DNA from: Ruminococcus sp.
Lineage (GTDB): Bacteria; Bacillota; Clostridia; Oscillospirales; Ruminococcaceae
Assembly (NCBI GenBank): GCA_021199375.1
Contig: JAJQIB010000031.1
Coordinates: forward strand, 59,699-123,698
DNA: 64,000 nucleotides
Reading direction: 5' to 3'
Of this stretch, positions 16,519 through 25,387 are shown piece by piece. Made by a program: the position numbers and the translations under genes. The notes below the pieces were generated by a model that saw nothing but the letters and a program-made list of their open reading frames with translations, searched no databases and was not told the DNA's origin. How positions within the stretch are numbered: the stretch's first letter is position 1; the number at the start of each line of letters is the position of its first letter.

Positions 16519-16869
16519 ATGGAAAAGGAAAAAAACGATATGTGTCTTGTACACACTGATATTGTGAAAAAGGTTATGGACGAAATGCCGCCGGAGGAAA
16601 CTCTTTACGATTTAGCAGAGTTTTTTAAAATCTTTGGAGATACTACACGTATCCGCATTTTGTATGCACTTTTGGAAGAGGAGCTTTGCGTTGGGGATTT
16701 GGCTCAGCTTTTGGGACTTTCTCAAACGGCTTGCTCACATCAGCTAAGGGTTCTTAAAAACAACAAGCTGGTTAGATTTAGACGTGAGGGAAAGATTGTC
16801 TATTACTCGCTTTCGGATGATCATGTAAGGTCGATTATCGAAAAGGGTATGGAGCACGTTGAGGAGTAA
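16519..16869 (+). CDS. ArsR/SmtB-family metal-sensing repressor
   Basis: The 116-residue winged-helix protein has the helix-turn-helix in LCVGDLAQLLGLSQTACSHQLRVLKNNKLV and beta-wing RFRREGKIVYYSL. The last helix carries D-x-H-x10-H-x2-E (DDHVRSIIEKGMEHVEE), the alpha5 site of SmtB/CzrA-type zinc sensors, so Zn (and perhaps Cd) is the likely ligand. A Cys-x2-His near the N-terminus (CLVH) resembles the alpha3N site of CadC-like members, though only one Cys is present. The ATG at 16519 is seven bases after AGGAG; the ATG at 16516 is also possible. It heads an operon with an HMA protein and a P1B ATPase and probably represses its own promoter. Confidence 0.9.
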   Translation: MEKEKNDMCLVHTDIVKKVMDEMPPEETLYDLAEFFKIFGDTTRIRILYALLEEELCVGDLAQLLGLSQTACSHQLRVLKNNKLVRFRREGKIVYYSLSDDHVRSIIEKGMEHVEE

Positions 16870-16891
16870 TTTTTAGAAAGAGGGATATATT

Positions 16892-17122
16892 ATGGCAATG
16901 GTCAAGAAAACGTATATGATGGAGGATTTAGACTGCGCTAACTGTGCAAGAAAAATGCAGGATGCGGTTTGCAAGCTTGAGGGTGTAGATGGCTGCGAGA
17001 TAAACTTTATGATGCAGAAAATGATTATAGAGTACGATGACGAAAATGAGGATAAGATTTTAAAGCAGGTGAAAAAGTGCGTTAAGCGCGTTGAGCCTGA
17101 TTGTACTGTGCTGTTTAAGTAG
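16892..17122 (+). CDS. Heavy-metal-associated (HMA) domain protein
   Basis: The 76-residue protein is a single ferredoxin-like HMA domain with metal-binding LDCANCARKM (Cys residues about 16 and 19), the motif variant typical of Zn/Cd rather than Cu domains. In most CadA/ZntA pumps this domain is the N-terminus of the ATPase. Here it is a separate gene: its TAG stop (17120-17122) is the only codon separating it from the next ORF, which is in the same frame. It probably delivers metal to, or regulates, the ATPase encoded next. Confidence 0.85.
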   Translation: MAMVKKTYMMEDLDCANCARKMQDAVCKLEGVDGCEINFMMQKMIIEYDDENEDKILKQVKKCVKRVEPDCTVLFK

Positions 17123-17131
17123 GTGATTCAG

Positions 17132-18997
17132 GTGGGTCTTACACGCAAACAAAAGCGAATGCTTATTAGGATTATAGCTTCAGTGGTTCTGCTTGCTGTA
17201 GATATGGTGGCATCGCATATTCTATCACTGCCGAAGGCGGTGCTTATAGTAATTTATCTAATACCATTTGCCGTAGCTGGATATGATGTTGTATGGAAGG
17301 CGATTAGAAACATTGGTCACGGACAGGTTTTTGATGAGAACTTTCTTATGACGATTGCAACAATTGGCGCTATGATTATTGGTGAGTACAGCGAGGGTGC
17401 GGCAGTTATGCTGTTTTACCAGGTCGGTGAGCTGTTTCAAAGCATTGCCACAGCACGCTCTAGGAGAAGTGTTGCTGAGCTGATGGATATCCGTCCTGAC
17501 AGTGCGGTGGTTTTGCGAGACAACAAAAGGCTACAGGTGCATCCCTCTGAGGTTGAGGTCGGCGAGCTAATCGAAATACGTGTAGGCGAAAAGGTGCCGA
17601 TTGATGCGGTTGTAATCGAAGGTGTGAGCAGTCTTGATACTGCGGCGCTTACGGGTGAGAGTATGCCGAGAGATGTAGGCGTAGGAAGTGAAACGCTAAG
17701 CGGAAGCGTAAACCTAAGCGGAAATATAGTCTGTCGTACTACAAAGCCATTTGGCGAGTCAACGGCATCTAAAATACTGGAGCTTGTAGAAAACGCATCC
17801 TCAAAAAAAGCGAGAGCGGAGAGCTTTATTACAAGGTTTGCCAGGATATACACGCCTTGTGTGGTAGCTGCGGCAGTGCTGGTAGCAGTAATAGTGCCGC
17901 TTGTCACGGGGGATGAGTTTATTAAGTGGATAACACGAGCACTTAATTTCTTGGTGGTTTCCTGTCCGTGTGCGCTGGTTATCTCTGTTCCGATGAGCTT
18001 TTTTGGCGGAATTGGCGGAGCGTCACGTCAAGGTATATTAATCAAGGGCGGCAACTACATGGAGACGCTCTCGAAGGTAAGCACTGTTATTTTTGACAAG
18101 ACAGGAACGCTTACAAAGGGTGAGTTTGAGGTTAGCAGGGTTAATCCTGTTGGATGTAGCGAGCGTGAGCTAATTGAGTCGGCAGCGGCAGCGGAAAGCG
18201 GATCTAATCATCCTATAGCGCAGTCGTTGGTGAGATATGCAGGTGACATCGGATTGACAATTCCTGATGTGAGCGAATACAGGGAAATTGCGGGCAAGGG
18301 TGTTGAATGCACGCTTTTGGGTGAGAAGATTTGCGCAGGAAACACAAGGCTTATGGAGCAAGAGGGCTTGGCGCTTGATAATGACAAGAGTCATGGTACA
18401 TCTGTGCATATAATGCGAAACGGAAAGTATTTAGGCTTTGTTGAGATTAGCGACAAGCCTAAGGAGGATAGCAGCAGAACAATTTCTAAGCTTGGGCAGA
18501 TGGGAATAAGGACTGTTATACTTACCGGTGATGGCAAAGAAACAGGTGAAGCTGTTGGCAAGCTGCTTGGAGTTGACAGGGTTTACACTGAGCTGCTGCC
18601 GGAAAATAAGGTTGAAATAACCGAGCAGATAATCTCAAGCTCTGAAAAGGGTAGTACGGTATTTGTTGGTGATGGAATAAATGATGCGCCGGTGCTTTCA
18701 CGAGCAGATGTGGGTATTGCAATGGGTGCGGCAGGCTCAGACGCAGCTATTGAGGCGGCAGACATTGTTATCATGGATGATAAGCCATCAGGCATAATAA
18801 AGGCAATTAAGATTTCACGCAAAACGCTGAGAATCGTGTATCAAAACATATGGTTTGCGCTTATCGTAAAGGCTGTGGTTCTTGTGACAAGCGCAGTAGG
18901 TGTTACAAATATGTGGGCGGCGGTTTTTGCAGATGTGGGCGTTGCGATTATTGCAGTGCTAAACGCCATGAGAGCGCTGGGTACACAAAAGGATTAG
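17132..18997 (+). CDS. zntA/cadA-like: Zinc/cadmium-exporting P1B-type ATPase
   Basis: The 621-residue pump exports soft divalent metals across the membrane. Visible are the actuator TGES motif (LTGESMPRD), the transmembrane SCPCALVIS metal site, the phosphorylated aspartate in DKTGTLTKGE, the HP motif (SNHPIAQSL) and GDGINDAPVLSRADVGIAMG. Conserved CPC with C-terminal helix features fits P1B-2 (Zn/Cd). The N-terminal HMA domain is missing from this polypeptide and supplied by the gene before it. The frame opens at GTG 17123, but GTG 17132 is better placed after AGGTG (17121-17125). A strong terminator follows. Confidence 0.92.
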   Translation: MGLTRKQKRMLIRIIASVVLLAVDMVASHILSLPKAVLIVIYLIPFAVAGYDVVWKAIRNIGHGQVFDENFLMTIATIGAMIIGEYSEGAAVMLFYQVGELFQSIATARSRRSVAELMDIRPDSAVVLRDNKRLQVHPSEVEVGELIEIRVGEKVPIDAVVIEGVSSLDTAALTGESMPRDVGVGSETLSGSVNLSGNIVCRTTKPFGESTASKILELVENASSKKARAESFITRFARIYTPCVVAAAVLVAVIVPLVTGDEFIKWITRALNFLVVSCPCALVISVPMSFFGGIGGASRQGILIKGGNYMETLSKVSTVIFDKTGTLTKGEFEVSRVNPVGCSERELIESAAAAESGSNHPIAQSLVRYAGDIGLTIPDVSEYREIAGKGVECTLLGEKICAGNTRLMEQEGLALDNDKSHGTSVHIMRNGKYLGFVEISDKPKEDSSRTISKLGQMGIRTVILTGDGKETGEAVGKLLGVDRVYTELLPENKVEITEQIISSSEKGSTVFVGDGINDAPVLSRADVGIAMGAAGSDAAIEAADIVIMDDKPSGIIKAIKISRKTLRIVYQNIWFALIVKAVVLVTSAVGVTNMWAAVFADVGVAIIAVLNAMRALGTQKD

Positions 18998-19004
18998 ACA
19001 ATAG

Positions 19005-19040
19005 GCTCCCTTTCCTTTTTTGGAAAAGGGAGCTTTTATT
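19005..19040 (+). terminator. Terminator of the metal-efflux operon
   Basis: GCTCCCTTTCC (19005-19015) pairs with GGAAAAGGGAGC (19022-19033) with one bulged A, followed by TTTTATTT. Confidence 0.85.
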
Positions 19041-19064
19041 TGTTACATGATAAAATGTTAAGCC

Positions 19065-19093
19065 TTGACAAATGTCGATTCATTTGCTATACT
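19065..19093 (+). promoter_or_regulatory. Promoter of ptsH-ptsI
   Basis: TTGACA (19065-19070), 17 bases, TATACT (19088-19093). Confidence 0.8.
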
Positions 19094-19105
19094 AATAGTG
19101 AGGCA

Positions 19106-19124
19106 TAAGCTTTTTAAAAGCTTA
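19106..19124 (+). promoter_or_regulatory. Palindrome just after the ptsHI transcription start
   Basis: TAAGCTTTT, one T, AAAAGCTTA: a perfect 19-base palindrome 13 bases after the -10 element. It is a candidate operator or 5' hairpin; no regulator can be named. Confidence 0.4.
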
Positions 19125-19178
19125 ATTGAATGAAAAAGAGAAAAATGGTGTATACTTAATACGAAGGGATGTGTGACT

Positions 19179-19436
19179 ATGAAAAGCTTTGTTTATACCA
19201 TCACGGATGAGGTGGGCATTCATGCGAGACCTGCTGGGCTGCTTGTAAAAAAGGCTAATGAATATGATAGTGAAATCATTATCGAAAAAAACGGCAAGAT
19301 CTGTGACGCTACCAGACTTATAGGACTAATGAGCCTTGCCGTTAAGCAGGGAGACACCGTTACTGTCAAAATTGAGGGTGCGGATGAGGAAGCTGCAGCG
19401 CTGGAAATGGAGCAGTTCTTTAAGGAGAATTTATAA
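19179..19436 (+). CDS. ptsH: Phosphocarrier protein HPr lacking the Ser46 site
   Basis: The 85-residue protein carries phosphate from enzyme I to sugar-specific PTS enzymes. His15 lies in GIHARPAG, the catalytic motif. Aligning on His15 and the invariant LMSL(A)VKQGD segment, position 46, where HPr kinase phosphorylates a serine in other Firmicutes, is arginine (DATRLIG). The ATG at 19179 is nine bases after AAGGGA; the GTG at 19173 is too close to it. ptsI follows after one base. HPr-Ser-P-dependent catabolite control through CcpA should not work with this protein, which is family-based inference. Confidence 0.93.
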   Translation: MKSFVYTITDEVGIHARPAGLLVKKANEYDSEIIIEKNGKICDATRLIGLMSLAVKQGDTVTVKIEGADEEAAALEMEQFFKENL

Positions 19437-19437
19437 C

Positions 19438-21075
19438 GTGAGTGATATGAAGGAATTTCACGGCAGGGGTGTTTATGATGCGGCGGCTGTTGGCAAGGTG
19501 TTTTTGCTAAAGCACAAAAAGACGCAGGTAAGACGCACCCATGTTGATGATATAAAGCGAGAAATAAAGAGATTTGAGCAGGCAAAGGCACTTTCAATTT
19601 CACAGCTTGATGAGATTTACAAAAGGACAATCGAAGAGGTCGGCTCTGAGGATGCAGGAATCTTTGAGATTCACATGATGCTGCTTGACGATGAGGACTA
19701 TAACGAGTACATTTCAGATGTTTTGAGCAAGGGCTTTAATGCAGAATACGCAGTGGCGCTGGCTTCTGATTACTTTTGTGAGCTGTTCGCAGCCATGGAT
19801 GATGACTATATGAGCGAGCGCTCGGCAGATATTAAGGATGTTTCTGAACGAGTTATAGCTAATCTTAAGGGCGCAGCACAGGGCGAAGGACTTAATGAGC
19901 CAAGCATAGTTTGTGCGGACGATCTTTCACCAAGTGAAACGGCAGAGCTGGATCGAGAGATGGTGCTTGCTTTTGTTACAGCGCATGGTTCGGTCAACAG
20001 TCATACTGCAATTTTGGCAAGAAGCATGAATGTTCCTGCCATTGTAGGAGTGGGGGATGCGTTTTTGTCATCTCTTTCAAATGGCAGCATTTGCGCCGTG
20101 GATGGCGGCAGTGGTGATGTGATTGTAAATCCTGATGAAGGAACACTTGAAAAATTCAATCAAAGGCTTAGTGCTGATAAGCAGGAGCTAATAAGGCTTG
20201 ATGAGCTTAGAGGCAAGGAAAATATTACGCTTGACGGCAGAAGCATTGAAATTTGTGTGAATGTCAACGGCGAGTCGGAGATAGGTGCGGCAGCAGAGTG
20301 TGATGCGAGCGGAGTCGGGCTTTTTAGATCTGAGTTTTTGTACCTAGAAGGTGAAAGCTATCCTAGTGAAGATCGGCAATTTGATGCATACAAGCGTGTG
20401 CTTGAGAGCATGAACGGCAAGCGAGTGGTTATTCGTACGCTTGATATTGGCGCAGACAAGAGTGCAGATTATTTTGAGCTTAAAAAGGAGGAAAATCCTG
20501 CTCTCGGACTCAGGGCAATTCGCATTTGTCTTACCCGTCCTGAAATCTTTAAGACGCAGATTCGCGCACTTTATCGGGCATCTATTTACGGAAGGCTTGC
20601 GATAATGTTTCCGATGATCTCATCTGTATCGGAGGTTGAGCAGGCGTTGGCGCTGTGTAGTGAGGTAAAGCAGGAGCTTGATGAGTGCGGCGTTGCTTAT
20701 TCTAAGGATGTTGAAATCGGGATAATGATAGAAACGCCGGCGGCAGCGGTTATTAGCGACAGGCTTGCGACAATGGTGGATTTTTTTAGCGTGGGTACAA
20801 ACGATCTTACGCAGTATACACTTGCTTGCGACAGGCAAAATCCACAGCTTGAGCAGTTTTGTGATACCCATCATGAGGCGATTATTCGTCTTATAGAGTA
20901 TTCATGTCAAAATATACATGACAATGGCGGCTGGATTGGAATATGTGGAGAGCTTGCGACTGATTTGTCGCTTACTGAAGCCTTTCTTAAAATGGGAATA
21001 GACGAGCTTTCGGTTTCTCCGCCGTTTGTGCTAAGGCTGCGCAAAAGGGTGCGCTCGCTTAATCTATCAAGATAA
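19438..21075 (+). CDS. ptsI: PTS enzyme I (phosphoenolpyruvate-protein phosphotransferase)
   Basis: The 545-residue enzyme takes phosphate from PEP and passes it to HPr. The phospho-histidine is His189 in GSVNSHTAILARSMNVPAIVG; the PEP-binding barrel has FLYLEGESYPSEDRQF, IRTLDIGADK, NPALGLRAIR, MFPMISSVSE, IGIMIETPAA and the active-site cysteine in GICGELATD. The N-terminal HPr-binding domain is intact; the C-terminus is about 25 residues shorter than usual. GTG at 19438 is chosen because AAGGAG ends ten bases before it; the ATG at 19447 is 19 bases away. Only general PTS components are present, so the sugar-specific enzymes lie elsewhere. Confidence 0.94.
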   Translation: MSDMKEFHGRGVYDAAAVGKVFLLKHKKTQVRRTHVDDIKREIKRFEQAKALSISQLDEIYKRTIEEVGSEDAGIFEIHMMLLDDEDYNEYISDVLSKGFNAEYAVALASDYFCELFAAMDDDYMSERSADIKDVSERVIANLKGAAQGEGLNEPSIVCADDLSPSETAELDREMVLAFVTAHGSVNSHTAILARSMNVPAIVGVGDAFLSSLSNGSICAVDGGSGDVIVNPDEGTLEKFNQRLSADKQELIRLDELRGKENITLDGRSIEICVNVNGESEIGAAAECDASGVGLFRSEFLYLEGESYPSEDRQFDAYKRVLESMNGKRVVIRTLDIGADKSADYFELKKEENPALGLRAIRICLTRPEIFKTQIRALYRASIYGRLAIMFPMISSVSEVEQALALCSEVKQELDECGVAYSKDVEIGIMIETPAAAVISDRLATMVDFFSVGTNDLTQYTLACDRQNPQLEQFCDTHHEAIIRLIEYSCQNIHDNGGWIGICGELATDLSLTEAFLKMGIDELSVSPPFVLRLRKRVRSLNLSR

Positions 21076-21086
21076 TTAGACTACAA

Positions 21087-21120
21087 AAAGCCTCTTAGAT
21101 TTTATGCTAAGAGGCTTTAA
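21087..21120 (+). terminator. Bidirectional terminator between ptsI and the SGNH lipoprotein
   Basis: AAAGCCTCTTAG (21087-21098) and CTAAGAGGCTTT (21107-21118) form a perfect 12-base stem that serves both convergent genes. Confidence 0.85.
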
Positions 21121-21127
21121 TTATGTC

Positions 21128-22387
21128 TTATTCGTCAATTGTGTAGCCGAAGCCTAGAATTTCAAAGATTTTGTCCTCATCGCCCTCAGCCATACTGATT
21201 TCGATTTCGTATTCGCAGTTCGTAGCTGACATTGCAATGCAGGAGGTTTGGCAGTTGCCCCATCCGCTTGGAGATACGGGATCGAAATCGTATTCATCGT
21301 ACAGCTCTCCGTCACGGGTTATCTTGATGTGTATTTTGCCATAGGTTCCTTCTGCAGCTACCTCATGATAAAGCAGATAGACAAACCTTGCGGTGAATTT
21401 GAAGGTTATGGCATCATTTTCGCCTGTTGGGGGATGTCTCCAGCCATTTTCAAAGTGCGAAATTTGTGTTACCGTTCCCCAGCATCCGCTGTCCTCCGGC
21501 GTGAGGTTTGTATTCTCATAGAGATGCGCACCGTATTGACGTATCTCGGTGAGCGATTCCTCAGGATAGGTGTATTCCTCGGCAGTTTGCTCCATAACGC
21601 TGTCAAAGTAGTTTTCAATCATTTCAGCGACAAGCGTATGACCGTACTCGTTAGGATGAGATTCATCGTCCGAAAAATCCTCCCATGTCATTTGGTCGTT
21701 GTCAAACATATACAAAATTGCATCACTGTATGAAATCATCGGCAAATCATAGTACTCACCCTGTGTTTGCATATATTCCTGACAGGTGTGTCCATCCTTT
21801 GTTCTGGCAAATACCAGTACGACGGCAACGTCGTTTTCTATAAGGGTTCGCAGAATAGATTCATAGGCGCTTTGGTAGTCGCTTTCTGAGCCGTCATTTA
21901 CTGCAAATTCGACAAAGCATATATCTGGGTCATAGGCAAGCACATCACGGTCAAGACGCAGTACACCGAGTGTTGATGGTGTGCCACTTATTCCTGCGTT
22001 GTTGTAGTTTACATTGTCGCCTGTGCCGAATTTTTCACTGATGTAGTCATAGGTGAGCTTTGCAAAGCAGGAATCGCTGTTCGGTGCGCCCACGCCTTCG
22101 GTGATTGAGCCGCCGAGATAAGATATATTAAGCTCCTCTCCTGACTGTGCAGCGGTGAGCTTTTCCTGCATTTTGGTGACATTTCCATATGAGGTAAGCG
22201 ATTTTGCAATCATAGCCTCGAGCCACTCCTCCTCTGTTTCGGGAAGAGCTTCTTCCTCTGACTCTACTGCTTCGACAGATTCAGCAGAGGTGCTTTCACT
22301 GCTCTCATCTGTGTCAGAGCAGCCACTAAAGCAGGCGGCAAGCATTGTAAAAGCAAGTGCGCCTGCAATTATCCTTTTAATTTTCAT
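21128..22387 (-). CDS. SGNH/GDSL-family esterase lipoprotein
   Basis: The 419-residue product has a lipoprotein signal (FSGC, Cys23) and a Ser/Glu-rich linker (about 24-60), so it is displayed on the surface. The SGNH hydrolase domain has block I YLGGSITEG (Ser94), a glycine in NNAGISGT, block III FVEFAVNDG with Asn, and block V DESHPNEYGH with the catalytic Asp/His. A C-terminal beta-rich domain of about 130 residues follows. SGNH lipoproteins in rumen and gut Clostridia are often acetyl-xylan or other carbohydrate esterases; substrate unknown here. It is transcribed alone, convergent with ptsHI. Confidence 0.85.
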   Translation of the reverse strand: MKIKRIIAGALAFTMLAACFSGCSDTDESSESTSAESVEAVESEEEALPETEEEWLEAMIAKSLTSYGNVTKMQEKLTAAQSGEELNISYLGGSITEGVGAPNSDSCFAKLTYDYISEKFGTGDNVNYNNAGISGTPSTLGVLRLDRDVLAYDPDICFVEFAVNDGSESDYQSAYESILRTLIENDVAVVLVFARTKDGHTCQEYMQTQGEYYDLPMISYSDAILYMFDNDQMTWEDFSDDESHPNEYGHTLVAEMIENYFDSVMEQTAEEYTYPEESLTEIRQYGAHLYENTNLTPEDSGCWGTVTQISHFENGWRHPPTGENDAITFKFTARFVYLLYHEVAAEGTYGKIHIKITRDGELYDEYDFDPVSPSGWGNCQTSCIAMSATNCEYEIEISMAEGDEDKIFEILGFGYTIDE

Positions 22388-22415
22388 GATAAAATCCTCG
22401 CAATATGGTATTAAA

Positions 22416-22448
22416 TCAGCCCCTCCTCTAAATCGGAGGAAGGGCTGA
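22416..22448 (-). terminator. Hairpin between msmK and the SGNH lipoprotein gene
   Basis: TCAGCCCCTCCTC (22416-22428) faces GAGGAAGGGCTGA (22436-22448), a 13-base stem with one mismatch. It lies 84 bases after the msmK stop and 29 bases before the lipoprotein start. The T-tract is poor, so it may be a terminator for msmK or a leader element of the lipoprotein gene. Confidence 0.5.
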
Positions 22449-22531
22449 ATGATATTCGATTAAAATCTAAATCGTAATAGCTTGTTAATCTGAAGCTTAA
22501 TCAGTTTATAACCGACTTTTGAAAATTCGTA

Positions 22532-23674
22532 TCAGTTAACTACTGACTTTTCAGTTTCCTTATCAAAGATATGGATTCTGTTAGGATCGATTGCTACCTT
22601 GATGTCATCCTGAGGACGAGCTGTAGATCTAGGCGATACTCTAGCAGTTAGCGGAATACCCTCGCAGGTGAGGTATAGATAGGTTTCTGCACCCATCATT
22701 TCTGTTACTTCTACGCTAGCATTGATAACACCGGTCTTTGCAGCTGAGATGAACATCTCTTCATCATGAATGCACTCAGGACGAACGCCGAGAACAACCT
22801 CGTGATCTACGAGCGGCTCAAGAGCTTCAGCGTCAGCCTTAGCCTCAGGAACCTCAACCTGATACTTAACACCTCTTGAGGTCTTGGTGTCTTCAGAACC
22901 AAACTCAACGATGTACTTGCCGTTCTGCTTGAGAAGCTTAGAATCAATGAAGTTCATCTGAGGTGAACCGATGAATCCTGCAACGAACTGATTTACGGGG
23001 TAGTTGTAAAGGTTCTGAGGAGTATCGATCTGCTGGATGTAACCGTCCTTCATAACTACGATACGGTCACCCATTGTCATAGCCTCTGTCTGGTCATGCG
23101 TTACATAGATAAATGTAGTACCTAGCTTCTTGTGGAGCTTGGAAATCTCGGTTCTCATCTGAGCACGTAGCTTAGCGTCGAGGTTTGAAAGCGGCTCGTC
23201 AAGTAAGAATACCTGGGGCTCACGAACGATAGCACGACCGAGCGCTACACGCTGTCTCTGACCACCCGAAAGAGCCTTAGGCTTTCTGTCGAGCAGATGT
23301 GCGATGTCGAGGATCTTTGCAGCCTCTTCAACCTTCTTTGCAATTTCGTCCTTAGGAACCTTACGGAGCTTAAGACCGAATGCCATGTTCTCAAATACTG
23401 TCATGTGGGGATACAGAGCGTAGTTCTGGAAAACCATTGCGATATCTCTGTCCTTAGGAGCGATGTCGTTTACTAGTCTGTCTCCGATGTAAAGCTCGCC
23501 CTCGCTGATCTCCTCAAGTCCTGCGATCATACGCAGTGTTGTTGACTTACCGCATCCTGATGGTCCAACAAGAATTATGAATTCCTTGTCCTTGATTTCG
23601 ATGTTAAAGTCAGAAACTGCAATAACACCACCCGGATACTTCTTATAGATCTCTCTCAATGATACACTTGCCAT
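22532..23674 (-). CDS. msmK: Sugar ABC transporter ATP-binding protein, MsmK/UgpC type
   Basis: The 380-residue ATPase has Walker [11 protein letters not shown], the Q-loop [20 protein letters not shown], signature [14 protein letters not shown], Walker [11 protein letters not shown] and the switch histidine in [10 protein letters not shown], followed by a C-terminal TOBE-like regulatory domain ([18 protein letters not shown]). It energises CUT1-type sugar importers. There are no permease or binding-protein genes next to it, which fits the shared, stand-alone MsmK ATPase known in Gram-positive bacteria that serves several oligosaccharide transporters. Start ATG 23674 after GGGAGG. It is transcribed alone from its own promoter. 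Confidence 0.93.
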   Translation of the reverse strand: MASVSLREIYKKYPGGVIAVSDFNIEIKDKEFIILVGPSGCGKSTTLRMIAGLEEISEGELYIGDRLVNDIAPKDRDIAMVFQNYALYPHMTVFENMAFGLKLRKVPKDEIAKKVEEAAKILDIAHLLDRKPKALSGGQRQRVALGRAIVREPQVFLLDEPLSNLDAKLRAQMRTEISKLHKKLGTTFIYVTHDQTEAMTMGDRIVVMKDGYIQQIDTPQNLYNYPVNQFVAGFIGSPQMNFIDSKLLKQNGKYIVEFGSEDTKTSRGVKYQVEVPEAKADAEALEPLVDHEVVLGVRPECIHDEEMFISAAKTGVINASVEVTEMMGAETYLYLTCEGIPLTARVSPRSTARPQDDIKVAIDPNRIHIFDKETEKSVVN

Positions 23675-23796
23675 TTAATTAGGACCTCCCTGAAAAAAAT
23701 TTTTGATTTGGTTTCTTCTAAAAATAATGCTCGGAAAATCTAAAGCGTCAGACAAACAATTGGTGCTGTAGAAATCCACGCATTTTTTCTATATAT

Positions 23797-23825
23797 ATCA
23801 TAACAAATTTTTCATGTAGTGACAA
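23797..23825 (-). promoter_or_regulatory. Promoter of msmK
   Basis: On the minus strand TTGTCA (23825-23820), 17 bases, TATGAT (23802-23797). The leader is about 115 nt without clear structure. Nothing else is visible in 23675-23915. Confidence 0.6.
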
Positions 23826-23915
23826 GAGTTTTTTTTACTAAACTTTTCACCTGTTCTTTATAAATAATGACGAAAAAAATCAAAAAAGTTACAGATACTG
23901 GAAATTTAAAGTTTA

Positions 23916-24620
23916 TTAAAACAAAAATTTATCAACATCTTTGTGCAAAATCTCCAAACACCCACCGAGCGGTAAATTCTCGTCAATTTGCAAATTTCCG
24001 ATCCTTATACGCCTCAAAAAAGTCACCTTGTTTCCTACTGATATAAACATTCGTTTCACCTGATGATATTTTCCTTCATGTAAAATTAATGTACATTTAT
24101 GGCAATCACTGACATCTGGAGTCACCTCAGCAGGCAGACATTTTTCTCCTCCGTCTATCGTAATGCCCTCGGCAAAGAGCTTTATGTAGCTCTCGTCAAA
24201 TGGACGTTCAAGGGTGACCTGATAGGTTTTGGGGACATGGTGAGAGGGAGCAAGCATTTTATGAGCTAGCTCCCCATCGTCAGTTATTAAAACAAAGCCC
24301 TCTGTATCCTTATCAAGCCTGCCTGCGGGAAAAAGACCGGGACGTCTAAGCTCGCTTGGCACAAGCTTTAACACGCTTTCTCCATCATTGTCGGAGGTCG
24401 AGCAGATGTAGCCCTGCGGCTTGTTAAGCATTATGTAGATATGCTCACGATAGATAATCCTTTCGCCATTTACTCGCACATCGTCGTCCTCGTTGGCTTG
24501 CTGCTGTGCGTTTTTTACCGGCTTGCCATTAAGGGTGACATGCCCATCACGTACAAGCTTTTTTACATCTGAACGTGAAAGCTCAGGCTTTTGAGATGAA
24601 ATGAATCTATCTATTCGCAT
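23916..24620 (-). CDS. RsuA/RluB-family pseudouridine synthase
   Basis: The 234-residue enzyme isomerises a uridine in rRNA. An N-terminal S4 RNA-binding domain (MRIDRFISSQKPELSRSDVKKLVRDGHVTLNG) precedes the catalytic domain with the active aspartate in FPAGRLDKDTEGFVLITDDGELAH. Length and lack of the RluB C-terminal extension fit RsuA (16S) better than RluB, but Clostridia often use one enzyme of this shape and the target site is not assignable. ATG 24620 has AAAGGA upstream and matches the family N-terminus. A second ATG at 24647 overlaps the stop of the preceding gene (TGATG), so the two genes are translationally close. Confidence 0.88.
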   Translation of the reverse strand: MRIDRFISSQKPELSRSDVKKLVRDGHVTLNGKPVKNAQQQANEDDDVRVNGERIIYREHIYIMLNKPQGYICSTSDNDGESVLKLVPSELRRPGLFPAGRLDKDTEGFVLITDDGELAHKMLAPSHHVPKTYQVTLERPFDESYIKLFAEGITIDGGEKCLPAEVTPDVSDCHKCTLILHEGKYHQVKRMFISVGNKVTFLRRIRIGNLQIDENLPLGGCLEILHKDVDKFLF

Positions 24621-24646
24621 GGTTTTAACTTCCTTTTGACAGCGCA

Positions 24647-25216
24647 TCAGTCTTCGTCAGAGTCGGGTGCTTCCTCGCTTGATTGGACATCATCGGATTC
24701 GGTGTCGGTCTCTTCTGTATCTTCTGATTCGCTGCTCGATGTATCATCCTTAGCGTCTGCATCTTCAGTACGAAGTATTCCGGTCATAAAGCCGTCAAGC
24801 TCGGTGCAGCAAAGATCTCCGCCTATGCGTATTCCCTCACAGCCAATGAGAGTAAGCTGCATACAATCCTCGTGTCCATTATAATTATACACCGGATAGT
24901 AATAAATTTCAACCTCTTTTCCCTTAAAATTTTCAAGATCAAAGCCCTGTTGAATCTGAAGCTCGTTATAGGAGGCATATACCTCGTCAAATTCGGTAGG
25001 GATGGTGGTGGTCTTATGGTCTGTTGGTTTCTCAGATGTTTCCCAGCCAAGCTCCTTTATTAACGCTTGACGCTGCTGCTCGGTTTCAACCTTGTAGGTT
25101 TTGTCAGCACTTGCCTTTATTATACAAAACACAACAAGCAGAGCGATTATGGCGAAAAGCAGAACACAAATGGCTATGGTGGGCGCCTTTTTGAGTTTTA
25201 CGGTTTTGATGAACAT
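24647..25216 (-). CDS. Membrane-anchored protein, DUF4830-like
   Basis: The 189-residue product has a short cytoplasmic start, one membrane helix (IAICVLLFAIIALLVVFCIIKA) and an extracellular domain that begins TEQQRQALIKELGWET, then IPTEFDEVYASYNELQIQQGFDLENFKGKEVEIYYYPVYNY. This reminds me of the DUF4830 group of Firmicutes, with limited confidence. The end is a Ser/Asp/Glu-rich tail of about 35 residues. ATG 25216 is six bases after GAGGG; the upstream part of the frame lacks a ribosome site. Its stop overlaps an ATG of the pseudouridine synthase frame. Function unknown. Confidence 0.7.
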   Translation of the reverse strand: MFIKTVKLKKAPTIAICVLLFAIIALLVVFCIIKASADKTYKVETEQQRQALIKELGWETSEKPTDHKTTTIPTEFDEVYASYNELQIQQGFDLENFKGKEVEIYYYPVYNYNGHEDCMQLTLIGCEGIRIGGDLCCTELDGFMTGILRTEDADAKDDTSSSESEDTEETDTESDDVQSSEEAPDSDED

Positions 25217-25387
25217 ATTTTTCCCTCGATTCATAAAAGTATGTTTATCTATATGAATGAGGGTGGACAAATAGAACAAGCTTTGCCAAATGGTTAATAA
25301 GCAGCAAAAAATTTGTGCAAAACAAACAAATTGAGAGGTCAAATTTGATATAATCTAACGATTTTGATTTTTTTGCTCAAAATCTCT

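Noticed and set aside
21248..21733. 161-codon frame opposite the SGNH lipoprotein
   Set aside because: Shadow frame without a ribosome site.
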